Assembly: GCA_030560485.1 (NCBI GenBank)
Contig: JAKTTS010000190.1
Coordinates: 1 to 26,583 of the forward strand
Origin: Ascoidea tarda (nom. inval.)
Taxonomy: Eukaryota > Ascomycota > Saccharomycetes > Ascoideales > Ascoideaceae
Reading direction: 5' to 3'
DNA: 26,583 nt
Part shown: piece by piece, positions 9,291 to 17,629 of the stretch
Numbering within the stretch: position 1 is the first letter of the stretch
Layout of the letters: each line of letters opens with the position of its first letter
Made by a program: the position numbers and the translations under genes
Notes under the pieces: model-generated
Told to the model about the DNA's origin: nothing
The model's input: only the letters and a program-made list of their open reading frames with translations
The model's database searches: none

Positions 9291-9491
9291 AGATTAAAGA
9301 TTAAAGACTAAAAATCAGAAAATAGCAATTTGTAATATAAAACATATAGAATAAAAGAAATAGATAAATAAATGAATATGTAAACTGAAATTAATGAAAA
9401 TTTAATAAAAAATGATGAATGGTTAATAAAGATAAGATTTGAAAATAATGACATTATAAGTTACAAACATGAATTAAAGAAAAAATACAGC

Positions 9492-10250
9492 TTAGTTGAG
9501 GTCAAGTTTTATAGTCTGATTATTAACGTTTTCTTCTGATGGATTTAATTTGGTTTTGAGTTCGGTTTCAGTTTTATTTTCAGATTTAGAATCTGAGTCC
9601 TCTTGCACTTGAACTTGGGCTTGAGCGTAAGCTTCTGCTTCTGCTTCTGCTTTTGCTTTTGCTTCTGCTTCAGCTTTTGCTTCGGCTAAATACTCTTCGT
9701 CACTTTTTATTCTTAAAAAGTCATTAAGTAAATTAAATTTTGGATGAGATCCATTATCACAACGTTTTCCGAATGGACAAAATCCAGTCAAATAGTAGGG
9801 ACAAAGTTTTCTTCTGATGTGCCTCTTTTCGCATTTGGGACCCTTTCTACAAAACCCAGCATTGTAATCAGGACACTCAGGTATCTTTGTTTGAGGATCT
9901 ATGTGAAGATAAAGACATTCGGGAGATTGAGTACAAAACCCATTTTTTGTGAAAAACAAACATTCAGGCATCTTTCTGAGATTATACTCATGCAAAAACT
10001 CACAGCTGTCTCCCTTTTTGCAAAGACCTCTTAGCCAATGCTTGCAAACAATTTTGTTGTTGAACATAGGACTGACATGTTTGTTGTAGCAGCTGGAGCC
10101 ATTGGGACATTTACCACCATTTTTGAAAAATTTGCACACTGGTCTATCAGGATCTAACGCCAAGTTGAACTCCTTTCTGAGATATGGCTCAAACTTGAAC
10201 GAGATGTTTTGGTAGTTGGGCACAAGTATGGAATTCACAGTGGACGACAT
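9492..10250 (-). CDS. YTH1: mRNA 3'-end processing zinc-finger protein YTH1 (CPSF30 orthologue)
   Basis: The 252-residue RNA-binding subunit of the cleavage and polyadenylation factor recognises pre-mRNA near the poly(A) site. Five consecutive CCCH fingers are visible from about residue 39 to 172, separated by short linkers. The stretch [20 protein letters not shown], followed by YNLRKMPEC, is nearly identical to S. cerevisiae Yth1, as is [10 protein letters not shown] ahead of finger 1. The start is the ATG at 10250 (MSSTVNS), since the frame upstream continues only from a GTG. After finger 5 the protein carries an Ala/Glu/Lys repeat ([18 protein letters not shown]) and a charged tail, making it about 44 residues longer than yeast Yth1. 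Confidence 0.95.
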   Translation of the reverse strand: MSSTVNSILVPNYQNISFKFEPYLRKEFNLALDPDRPVCKFFKNGGKCPNGSSCYNKHVSPMFNNKIVCKHWLRGLCKKGDSCEFLHEYNLRKMPECLFFTKNGFCTQSPECLYLHIDPQTKIPECPDYNAGFCRKGPKCEKRHIRRKLCPYYLTGFCPFGKRCDNGSHPKFNLLNDFLRIKSDEEYLAEAKAEAEAKAKAEAEAEAYAQAQVQVQEDSDSKSENKTETELKTKLNPSEENVNNQTIKLDLN

Positions 10251-10753
10251 TGGGGAAATATCTTGAGTAGCCACTAGGAAGCAAAAGAAGCTTGATTAAT
10301 CAGATATATGATATCGACCCGGCACGTGAAAGCAGCCGCGACACGGACACTTCTGCGGACAATCCGGAAGCGGCTGAAAGCGGTTCTGGACGCGATAAAA
10401 CGGACGCATAATTCTGTGTGATACGGTTAACACACGCAGACCTGCGCTGAAACTGCTGCGTGTTGCTGCTGGGAGACGCTGCGACCCTGTGGCCACAAAG
10501 GCAGATAACGAGCGAGTGCCAGCTTCCTCAGGCTCCGCTGATGCCTGACGTTAGTGGACTGGTTCTGAAAAGCGTCGCAAGTTTCCTCTTCGGGTATCTG
10601 GCGCTTTGGCCATGGTTCCGACCGTCGTCTTATAAATATGCCTGCGAGTCCTGCTTTGCTTTTCTTTTTCTTATCGCCAGCTTCGTCTTTTGCTCTGTTT
10701 TCTGCTTCAAATTTACTTCCTTTGTCTTCTTCTTTTGTTATTTTTCCACCAAG
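10251..10753. promoter_or_regulatory. GC-rich divergent promoter of YTH1 and the LYC1-like gene
   Basis: The 500-bp region is markedly GC-rich for this genome. It contains GCACGTG (CACGTG at 10323-10328), a Cbf1-type E-box, on the YTH1 side. TATAAATA at 10631-10638 lies about 120 bp before the LYC1-like ATG, a usual distance for yeast. The LYC1 frame stays open upstream for 98 codons through this region, most simply because GC-rich DNA has few stops. Confidence 0.65.
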
Positions 10754-11920
10754 ATGACCGTCGACCAATCCGAAAGATACAAGTTGATTGAGACCACTGA
10801 TCCCAAAATCATTAGCTTGTGTCACTCCGAAAATTCCAAGAGTTGGAGGTTCAAATTGTCCACTGATGCTTATGTCCAAAGAGAGTATTTGTTAGGTAGA
10901 CAGAAGGTGTGCAACCCAAATGATTCTGACGACAAGGACGATCTATTGGGTCTCAAGTACTACTACTTCAAGGACTGTTCTCAGGATCTAATTATAGGTG
11001 GTTGTGAGTCTCTAGCAAGATACTATTACAAGATTGACACTGCCACCAAGAAACCAACCAAATTTATTTCACCATGCATTGGTGGTGTTTATATTTTCCC
11101 TCACTATAGAGCTAAAGGATTGGGCAAAATCATGTTGACTCAATTGAATCAAATTTTATTACAGAAATATGGCCAGGATTCTTTTTCGACATTATACTCT
11201 GAAGTTGGTGATTATTATGATAACTTTGGCTATACCTCAAAACCAGTGAATCTCTCAAAACTACCTCCAATTGAACCTCTGTCTGTTCATGACGAATCAA
11301 GCTCCATTGACTCGAATGGTTTCTCAATTGTGCCAATTACAAAATTCGATTTAAAACCTTTAACTGACCTTGATAATGAAGCTTTACAACAAAAATTGTT
11401 GTCAAATTTCAATAATGATCAAATCACTAGAGTCTCTTGTGTTCCAGATCCAAATGTATATATATGGCATTTTGCTAGAGCCATCTTTACTTTACCTATC
11501 TTGGGCCACGAAAAGCCCTCTCAGTTTGGCATCAAATTGCTTAATCCTAATAACAATAGTCAAGTATTGGGTTTTATTATTTGGACTTATAATGTTCATG
11601 GTGATGAAAACGAATTGTTTGTAATCAGATCTTTCGTCGATGAAACTAATTTGTCAATTGATGATCAAACTAAAGTGTTTAAATCTCTTATCAATTTAAC
11701 TCAGTATCATGCGTACCAAAAGAAAATGGATTTGATTTTATTATGGCAAAGTGAAATCCCCAATGCAATTAATAAATTAATCCTTAATTGGCTTCAAAAT
11801 GATTTAAATGGTGAAATTGATCAAACAAATTCCTCAATTTCAGCAATTAAATTTCACAACAAATCGCAAAATGATTCTCCTTTCATGTGGGAACAAAATC
11901 TGAAATTTTGCTGGTTTTAA
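10754..11920 (+). CDS. LYC1-like GNAT-family N-acetyltransferase
   Basis: A 388-residue protein resembling Yarrowia lipolytica LYC1, the lysine N6-acetyltransferase of lysine catabolism, and a broad fungal LYC1-like group. The acetyl-CoA-binding GNAT motif A is at about residue 110-125 (GGVYIFPHYRAKGLGKIML: a beta strand, then R-x-x-G-x-G). It is followed by the LYC1-typical STLYSEVGDYYDNFGY. A second, less conserved domain fills the C-terminal half. I chose the ATG at 10754 because the LYC1-like similarity begins just after it and a TATA box sits about 120 bp upstream. The substrate is uncertain, since many fungal members have not been tested. S. cerevisiae has no obvious orthologue. The gene is convergent with MTC6. 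Confidence 0.75.
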   Translation: MTVDQSERYKLIETTDPKIISLCHSENSKSWRFKLSTDAYVQREYLLGRQKVCNPNDSDDKDDLLGLKYYYFKDCSQDLIIGGCESLARYYYKIDTATKKPTKFISPCIGGVYIFPHYRAKGLGKIMLTQLNQILLQKYGQDSFSTLYSEVGDYYDNFGYTSKPVNLSKLPPIEPLSVHDESSSIDSNGFSIVPITKFDLKPLTDLDNEALQQKLLSNFNNDQITRVSCVPDPNVYIWHFARAIFTLPILGHEKPSQFGIKLLNPNNNSQVLGFIIWTYNVHGDENELFVIRSFVDETNLSIDDQTKVFKSLINLTQYHAYQKKMDLILLWQSEIPNAINKLILNWLQNDLNGEIDQTNSSISAIKFHNKSQNDSPFMWEQNLKFCWF

Positions 11921-11932
11921 TTCAAAATCACA

Positions 11933-11961
11933 TTCAGTTTCAGTTTCAGTTTCAGTTTCAA
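11933..11961. repeat. TTTCAG hexamer tandem repeat
   Basis: About four and a half copies of TTTCAG lie in the 130-bp gap between the convergent LYC1-like and MTC6 genes, just after the LYC1 stop, probably within its 3' UTR. Confidence 0.9.
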
Positions 11962-12050
11962 TTTCTATATAATTATATTCTTATAAATCAGAAAACAACC
12001 AAATAAATACAAATATTCTCTTTTTTCCTTTTCTTTTTCTTTTTCTTCCA

Positions 12051-13691
12051 CTATGCTGGGACTCCCTCATATTCATTTTCACTGTATTTACTAATTACCT
12101 TTTTCCATCGTTTTCTATTATTCTGTATTGGCAAATGTTTTTGCATTTTGATAATAAATATCAATAACCCAATTACGAATCCAAGCGCTATACTAGATAT
12201 TGTCATCATTAAATTAAAATTCCTATTATCTTTTATCTCATCTAAAAAATATGGACATTTGGCTTTCGCTCCTCCTCTGACCCAACAATCTTCAACATCC
12301 AATGAATTGAAATCAACCCAAAATGAATTTTCAAATTGTTCGTAATATTTAATTCTATCAGCACTCTCATTAAAATAATTATAACCATTATTGTCACTAT
12401 TACTGGTAGCAGTAATATTAGTAGTATTCGTAGTGGTGGTATCATTATGTATCCATTTATAACTTAGATTCTCTTTTATATATTTTTGTTGACTAGGTAA
12501 TCTTGGAACTAAATTTTTATACTCTTCTCCAAATTCAATCTCACATTGTTCATTACTATTAAAATAACTCGCCTTTGATTCACTGACTCTCCAATCAATA
12601 TCATTATTATCAAGACTGCTAACGTTTTTGCCACATAAAACATAGTGTTTATTATAACAATTATCAACAAACCACCCAAAATCTGTAGAAATCGTACAAT
12701 TATATGCAATTGTACTATTGCTGCCATTGCCATTAGCATTATTGTCAATATAGCCATTATCTTCATTTAAACCATTAACGAAATCATCAGAATTATAAAT
12801 ATAGTCAAACACCTCTGAAATCAGCTCATTTTGTAATAATTCTTTCAAGTATCTTGAAGAAAAAGGTTGATCTGTTCTCCATGTCCAAATCGTGTTCACA
12901 ATTACCTCTGTCCAATTAATTGATGGGTTATTTATTATTATTGAATGATCCCTTTCATAAATCTCTGTAAATTCACTTATATTCATTCCGTCATAGAGAA
13001 CTATATTCCAATCAATCAATGAACTATTGACAAAAACATAATCTGAACTTGTTGCATTGCTTAATACAACTGGAATCACCCTTTTATCGTCTTCAAATAA
13101 AAAAGTATCTAGTGTTGGATACTCATAAAAATCAACCCTTCTGTAATCATCTATAGAATAAAGTCTATAATCAAATATTGATCGAAGTTTTGTTGATAAG
13201 TTTTTAATTCTTCTATTAATATTCGGGTTTATTGAATCTTCTTGTTGTAATTTAAATATCAAAATAATTGAATTCTTGGCTATTTCATAATTTGAATCCT
13301 TCAAATACATATTCACAACATCAAACAAATCATCAAGATCCAGATATTGTTCATTTATTGATTGCCAATTTCTTGAGCTGTCATTCCAAAAGATATCCAA
13401 GTATAAAATCGAATAGCCACCATCTAATTTTTGAATTAAATCATCCTCAGTAGATATTATTTCTGGATTAGACACATTGACACCAACATATGGCGTTATG
13501 TTAATAGTTAGTTCCCTTGAAAGATCTCTTTGATTGATTATAGCTACTGTTTCTCCAACCGTAAGTTCTTTTGTAATGTTCAACGAACTATATAGTTGAG
13601 TCATTTTGCTGTCTTCATCATCACAGAGAATGAGTACAAAGAAATGGCAAAAGCATGCTACCACCCATATAATAGTTTTAATGTAGATCAT
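12051..13691 (-). CDS. MTC6: Type I membrane glycoprotein MTC6 (maintenance of telomere capping protein 6)
   Basis: A 546-residue protein with an N-terminal signal peptide (about residues 1-23), a large lumenal domain with many N-x-S/T sequons, one membrane span (about 497-519) and a short cytosolic tail. Collinear matches to S. cerevisiae Mtc6 include ITPYVGVNV near the N terminus, WTWRTDQP, WFVDNCYN, FWVDFNSLDVEDCWVRGGA and the conserved end NRKRWKKVISKYSE...EGVPA. In yeast, MTC6 was named from genetic interactions with telomere capping, but its topology suggests an indirect role in the secretory pathway; the molecular function is unknown. The region around residues 300-450 is rich in Asn and Thr (TTTTNTTNIT) and less conserved. 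It is divergent from the histidine phosphatase gene across about 256 bp. Confidence 0.92.
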   Translation of the reverse strand: MIYIKTIIWVVACFCHFFVLILCDDEDSKMTQLYSSLNITKELTVGETVAIINQRDLSRELTINITPYVGVNVSNPEIISTEDDLIQKLDGGYSILYLDIFWNDSSRNWQSINEQYLDLDDLFDVVNMYLKDSNYEIAKNSIILIFKLQQEDSINPNINRRIKNLSTKLRSIFDYRLYSIDDYRRVDFYEYPTLDTFLFEDDKRVIPVVLSNATSSDYVFVNSSLIDWNIVLYDGMNISEFTEIYERDHSIIINNPSINWTEVIVNTIWTWRTDQPFSSRYLKELLQNELISEVFDYIYNSDDFVNGLNEDNGYIDNNANGNGSNSTIAYNCTISTDFGWFVDNCYNKHYVLCGKNVSSLDNNDIDWRVSESKASYFNSNEQCEIEFGEEYKNLVPRLPSQQKYIKENLSYKWIHNDTTTTNTTNITATSNSDNNGYNYFNESADRIKYYEQFENSFWVDFNSLDVEDCWVRGGAKAKCPYFLDEIKDNRNFNLMMTISSIALGFVIGLLIFIIKMQKHLPIQNNRKRWKKVISKYSENEYEGVPA

Positions 13692-13947
13692 TGAAAAATA
13701 CCATTTATTTATCGAGTATTCACCATTATTTACAGTTTCTTATCAGTCGTTGAACTGAAATATTTCCACCTCCCTATCAAATGTGTGAATGAAAAATTAA
13801 AAATAATTCAACGAAAACGGAAACGGAAACCCTTATCATTAATGGAACGAAGCAGCAAAGACATCAGCAACAAGACCCAAATAAGTTACATTGCTGCACA
13901 TAATTTGTTGTAATTTGAGTTAGATTTGGGTTAGATTTGAGGTTAAA
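13692..13947. promoter_or_regulatory. Divergent promoter of MTC6 and the histidine phosphatase gene
   Basis: The 256-bp region is AT-rich. It contains a CGGAAACGGAAAC direct repeat (near 13818-13830) and a repeated TTAGATTTG just before the plus-strand ATG. I see no clear TATA box. Confidence 0.45.
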
Positions 13948-15072
13948 ATGTTTCGAGGTAAAAGGTTGCTACTGGTAAATCTTGTTTTCTGCTTATTTGC
14001 TGTGTACTTTTTTTACACCTGGCTAAAGGTCTCCTTTCAGCAATCTTTGGTGTCGAAGGTTACAGTGTTGAAGTCTTTTAGTGGGAACAATAATAATTGG
14101 AAGACTTCTACGTTTATTCCCATAGAATACGAAGTGATCAAGGGATATTTTTACCAGGACGACCCTTCGAGCATTCCTTCTGATTTCAACTATTTGGTTG
14201 ACGACTTTGGGCTAATCGCGCCCAATACATGGAACCAAGTGAAGTTTGATCTCAAGATTCTTAATGACAATTCTCCTGATAATGTTGCATACAAACTATT
14301 GTTTTTATCAAGACATGGAGAGGCACCTCATAATGCTGCTAAAATATATTATGGACAGAGGGCATGGGACTGTTATTGGGCTCATTTGCCTGGAAATGGA
14401 ACCATGACTTGGTTAGATGGGCATTTAACTGAGTTGGGCATTCAGCAGGCCAAAGATAACAATCCATCATGGAAAAAACAATTCACAAAAGATGTTCCTT
14501 TTCCATCTAGCTTTTATTGTTCGCCTTTGACCAGGTCCATTGAAACATTGATATACACTTGGAACGATATTGGTTTATTTGCTCCACCATATGTTCACCC
14601 AGTGTTTAAGGAAATGTTGAGAGAAGATAATGGGGTGGATACAGCAGATATCAGAATGAACAAAACATATTTAAGCAAAGCGTATCCGGAATTTGAATTT
14701 GAAGATGGATTTTCTGAAGAGGATGAGTTGTGGGATCCATATTTCTACGAAAGTAATGAAGCCCATGACGTTAGATCGCATAGATTTTTGGATGATATTT
14801 TTGCAAATGATTCGTCTGCATTCATATCTGTTACCAGTCATTCTGGAACCATTTATTCTATATTTCGAGTCATTGGGCATGCAGATTATATTGTTGATAC
14901 GGGTGGAATGGTTCCAGTGATAGTCAAGGCAATTGGACCAAGTATTGAGGAGACAAGTTTCAGTAGAACCGGATTGTTCACTAGTTCAGTTACTTCCATT
15001 GCCGCTACCTGGTGCACTGTTACTAGTGGAAGTATTATCGTAACAGCAACATCAACATCAACCCCATCATGA
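13948..15072 (+). CDS. Membrane-anchored histidine phosphatase (phosphoglycerate mutase family, PMU1-like)
   Basis: The 374-residue protein has an N-terminal signal anchor (about residues 6-26, after the basic MFRGKR) and a histidine-phosphatase domain. The phosphohistidine motif is LSRHGEAPHN (His123). Other family features are CSPLTRSIET, with the conserved Arg, EMLREDNGVDTAD, and the second catalytic His in VTSHSGTIYS (His298). The arrangement resembles yeast Pmu1 and related fungal phosphoglycerate-mutase-like proteins, which act as phosphatases on small phosphorylated molecules rather than as glycolytic mutases. The anchor suggests an enzyme facing the secretory lumen or cell surface. 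Its C terminus is Ser/Thr-rich, a possible O-mannosylation region. The substrate cannot be inferred. Confidence 0.85.
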   Translation: MFRGKRLLLVNLVFCLFAVYFFYTWLKVSFQQSLVSKVTVLKSFSGNNNNWKTSTFIPIEYEVIKGYFYQDDPSSIPSDFNYLVDDFGLIAPNTWNQVKFDLKILNDNSPDNVAYKLLFLSRHGEAPHNAAKIYYGQRAWDCYWAHLPGNGTMTWLDGHLTELGIQQAKDNNPSWKKQFTKDVPFPSSFYCSPLTRSIETLIYTWNDIGLFAPPYVHPVFKEMLREDNGVDTADIRMNKTYLSKAYPEFEFEDGFSEEDELWDPYFYESNEAHDVRSHRFLDDIFANDSSAFISVTSHSGTIYSIFRVIGHADYIVDTGGMVPVIVKAIGPSIEETSFSRTGLFTSSVTSIAATWCTVTSGSIIVTATSTSTPS

Positions 15073-15372
15073 GAGTATTTTTATTTCTTTTCTACTAAGT
15101 TTTTTTATTTTGTTTTGTTTTATTTTGTTTTATTAATTTCTTATTCATGTTATTGAACTATTTCATGTTTTTTTTTATTTTTTTTGTTTTGTGGATTTTC
15201 AAATTTCAAAAGCATTTCCCAGCTTATCTGTATGTAAATACTTCAGATAGGTACCAAAAGCAGCAAAATCCGAAACTGTTCACGTGACCAACTTTGCTAA
15301 AAGCAAAATTGAAAGGATTTGGGATTTTTTCAAAATTTCCATATCGAAAAAGTTTTGGCTAAGAAATTGCAA
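15073..15372. promoter_or_regulatory. Histidine phosphatase 3' flank and PRP38 promoter
   Basis: T-rich low-complexity sequence (15090-15190) follows the upstream gene. CACGTGAC (CACGTG at 15281-15286), a Cbf1-type E-box, lies about 87 bp before the PRP38 ATG. Confidence 0.55.
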
Positions 15373-16047
15373 ATGAGTGAATCAAAAGCCCAAGATGACT
15401 TAGTAATTTACTTGGATAGAGGTCTTTCTAAGAATGCTGAGCTTATTCATGGAGTCAATCCTGTTTTATTATTTGAGAAAATCATCAGAGAAAGAATTTT
15501 GGATACAATTTACTGGAAATTGAATTGTTTTGGATTAACGCCATTAACTATTCTTGACAAAGCAGTTAGGATCAAAATAATCGGTGGACAAGATTCCAAC
15601 CAAAGACCCTCGCACTTTCAATGTTTATTGTTGAAACTACTTCAAATACATCCATCAAAGGAGATAATCTCAGAATATATTAACCAGAAACGGTTCAAGT
15701 ATTTGACGTGTCTAGGCTTGATGTATGCTCGATTGTGCTTTGATTCAATGGATGTTTACGAAACATTGGAGACCTATTACAACGATTACAGAAAGGTGAG
15801 GTTTAGACCAAACCATGGTTCACTGGTTATATTATATCATATTGATGAGTTCGTCGATGAGCTTTTGACGAAAGAAAGAGTCTGTGATTTGATTTTACCC
15901 AGATTGCCTAACAGAGAATTCTTAGAAGACGAAAAGGATTTAGAACCAAGAACAAGCAAAGTAGAATTGAATATCAATTCTGAATCCGAGTCTGAGTCTG
16001 GGTTTGAGTCTGGGTCTGAGTCTGGATCTGATTCTGAATCTGAATGA
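15373..16047 (+). CDS. PRP38: Pre-mRNA-splicing factor PRP38 (U4/U6.U5 tri-snRNP)
   Basis: A 224-residue orthologue of yeast Prp38, a tri-snRNP protein needed to activate the spliceosome by releasing U4. The helical PRP38 core begins with HGVNPVLLFEKIIRERI and continues through YWKLNCFGL, TCLGLMYARL, VILYHIDEFVDELLTKERV and LPRLPNRE. The C terminus is an acidic Ser/Glu repeat (ESESESGFESGSESGSDSESE region, residues about 203-224), comparable with the Ser/Glu/Asp-rich tail of yeast Prp38. I chose the ATG at 15373; the frame upstream has only a TTG. Splicing in this genome is also shown by the two introns in the window. Confidence 0.92.
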   Translation: MSESKAQDDLVIYLDRGLSKNAELIHGVNPVLLFEKIIRERILDTIYWKLNCFGLTPLTILDKAVRIKIIGGQDSNQRPSHFQCLLLKLLQIHPSKEIISEYINQKRFKYLTCLGLMYARLCFDSMDVYETLETYYNDYRKVRFRPNHGSLVILYHIDEFVDELLTKERVCDLILPRLPNREFLEDEKDLEPRTSKVELNINSESESESGFESGSESGSDSESE

Positions 16048-16343
16048 GATTTCAGCTACATTTTATCTCATCCAACAGCAATGGTCTCACTGTCACCATC
16101 TCGGTTTGTTTGCGAAAGCACCAAAATCCTCAAAAAGGCTCTGGCTGAATAGATCCACCGTGACGGGTCCTCATCCACTGCGCGCAATCACACATGAGAA
16201 CGCGTTTTTGTGCTTGAAGATGCGCTCTTACTAAACATGTGATTTCATTGGCCTTCGAACGAGATTTTTTTCAGCTCCAAAACAACCTTTGCACTGCAAC
16301 TATTGAGCCAGTTTTTTTGCAAAATCCAGTTCTCCAGCCCACC
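16048..16343. promoter_or_regulatory. PRP38 3' flank and CBP3 promoter
   Basis: This contains the palindrome AACGCGTT (16199-16206), which includes the ACGCGT element recognised by MBF in yeast, about 140 bp before the CBP3 ATG. Chance occurrence is possible. I see no TATA box. Confidence 0.4.
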
Positions 16344-17378
16344 ATGATCAGCAACAGATTAGTGACAGCCACATTCAGATCTCCCAGACCAGTTTTATGT
16401 CTATTGGATCAAGGCTTTCAAAGACGTCTACTCTCCTCGAGTTTGTCGAGCCAGAATCAGAGCAAATCCACCACTACAAATAATGCCAATAGTAGTAAAG
16501 AGACGTTGGTTTCTCCAACTGCATTGGCTTCATCTTCAAATATATCTTCCAAAGATGTTTTGGACAAGACCACTCGTTATCCACAAAAAAAAATGCCTTT
16601 GCTTTCAAATTCAAAGTATGAAAGCGACACCTATAAATTGCCCAAATGGAAGGAATCATTCATTGAAGCTTTTATCTCGCTATTTCGTTTAGATATGGAT
16701 AGAATCAGGGCAGGTCCCATAGCAGGCTCAAAATACTATGCAATGTGCAAGATTCAAGGTTTGCATTATAGAAATGAAAAATTATCTTCAACAGCAAAAT
16801 TTTACTACGAAACCTTGGGTTTGCCAAACACCTTTTCAACGTGGTATCAAATCACATTATTGCACGAATGGATGTTATTTGTAAGAATGAGAGCCATGCC
16901 AGGAAAGTATGGTCAAAATTATCAACAAAAAATAGTTGATAGAACATTCCAGGACATTGAACTAAGATTAAGTGAGGAAATGAATATCCACTCAGGTAGA
17001 ATCCGTGATAGATACTTGAAAGAATTTGACAATCAATTAAGAGGTGCTATATTATCCTACGATGAAGCATTTGTCTCTGATGATATAACTTTGGCTTATG
17101 CTCTCTGGAGAAACTTATTTAATGCAAAACAAGATGTTGATTACCTACATTTAGAAGCATTGGTAAGATACGTCAGAATGAATTTATACGTTTTGAGCAA
17201 ATTGTCTGATAGAGAATTTGGCTTTGGCAATTTTACATTCGTTGCACCAAATGAAGTTGTTAAATTATTAACACCAAAAGAAGAAATTGAATTAAGAAAA
17301 TCTGCTCATAAACTATTCGAGCCTAAAAATGGAAAAATCTTACCAAGTCAAAGAAGCAAGTTATCATTAGATAACTGA
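16344..17378 (+). CDS. CBP3: Mitochondrial cytochrome b assembly factor CBP3 (ubiquinol-cytochrome c chaperone)
   Basis: A 344-residue orthologue of yeast Cbp3 (335 residues). With Cbp6 it binds the mitochondrial ribosome exit and newly made cytochrome b, coupling COB translation to complex III assembly. The N terminus from the ATG at 16344 (in a good CACCATG context) is a typical presequence, rich in Arg, Ser and Leu. A Ser/Thr/Asn-rich spacer leads to the ubiquinol-cytochrome c chaperone domain at about residues 155-305: KYYAMCKIQGLHYR, FYYETLGLPNTFSTWYQIT, LHEWMLFVRMRAMP and SYDEAFVSDDITLAYALWRN. It is convergent with CEG1. Confidence 0.93.
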   Translation: MISNRLVTATFRSPRPVLCLLDQGFQRRLLSSSLSSQNQSKSTTTNNANSSKETLVSPTALASSSNISSKDVLDKTTRYPQKKMPLLSNSKYESDTYKLPKWKESFIEAFISLFRLDMDRIRAGPIAGSKYYAMCKIQGLHYRNEKLSSTAKFYYETLGLPNTFSTWYQITLLHEWMLFVRMRAMPGKYGQNYQQKIVDRTFQDIELRLSEEMNIHSGRIRDRYLKEFDNQLRGAILSYDEAFVSDDITLAYALWRNLFNAKQDVDYLHLEALVRYVRMNLYVLSKLSDREFGFGNFTFVAPNEVVKLLTPKEEIELRKSAHKLFEPKNGKILPSQRSKLSLDN

Positions 17379-17629
17379 GGAAGTGATATAAAAGTACATA
17401 GGTAAATTTCGAAAAAATACCTCAAAAATTATTTAAAGGGCTATATGTATATAATATTTTAACTAGGTTTTGTTCAGCCTTTTTCTTGTTGTCCTTTAAC
17501 TTATCTTTATTTTCTTTTTTTTTCTTTTTTTTTCTTGATTTTCTTTTTTTTTTTTGATTCAATTTACTTTATCCCATTTTATTCTAACCTGTTATATTAT
17601 TTGTTTATTAAATATGAAAAAGTTGATCA
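17379..17629. other. Convergent 3' region between CBP3 and CEG1
   Basis: AT-rich, with a pyrimidine tract of long T runs broken by single C residues (about 17470-17560). It probably holds the 3' ends of both transcripts. No gene is seen. Confidence 0.55.
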
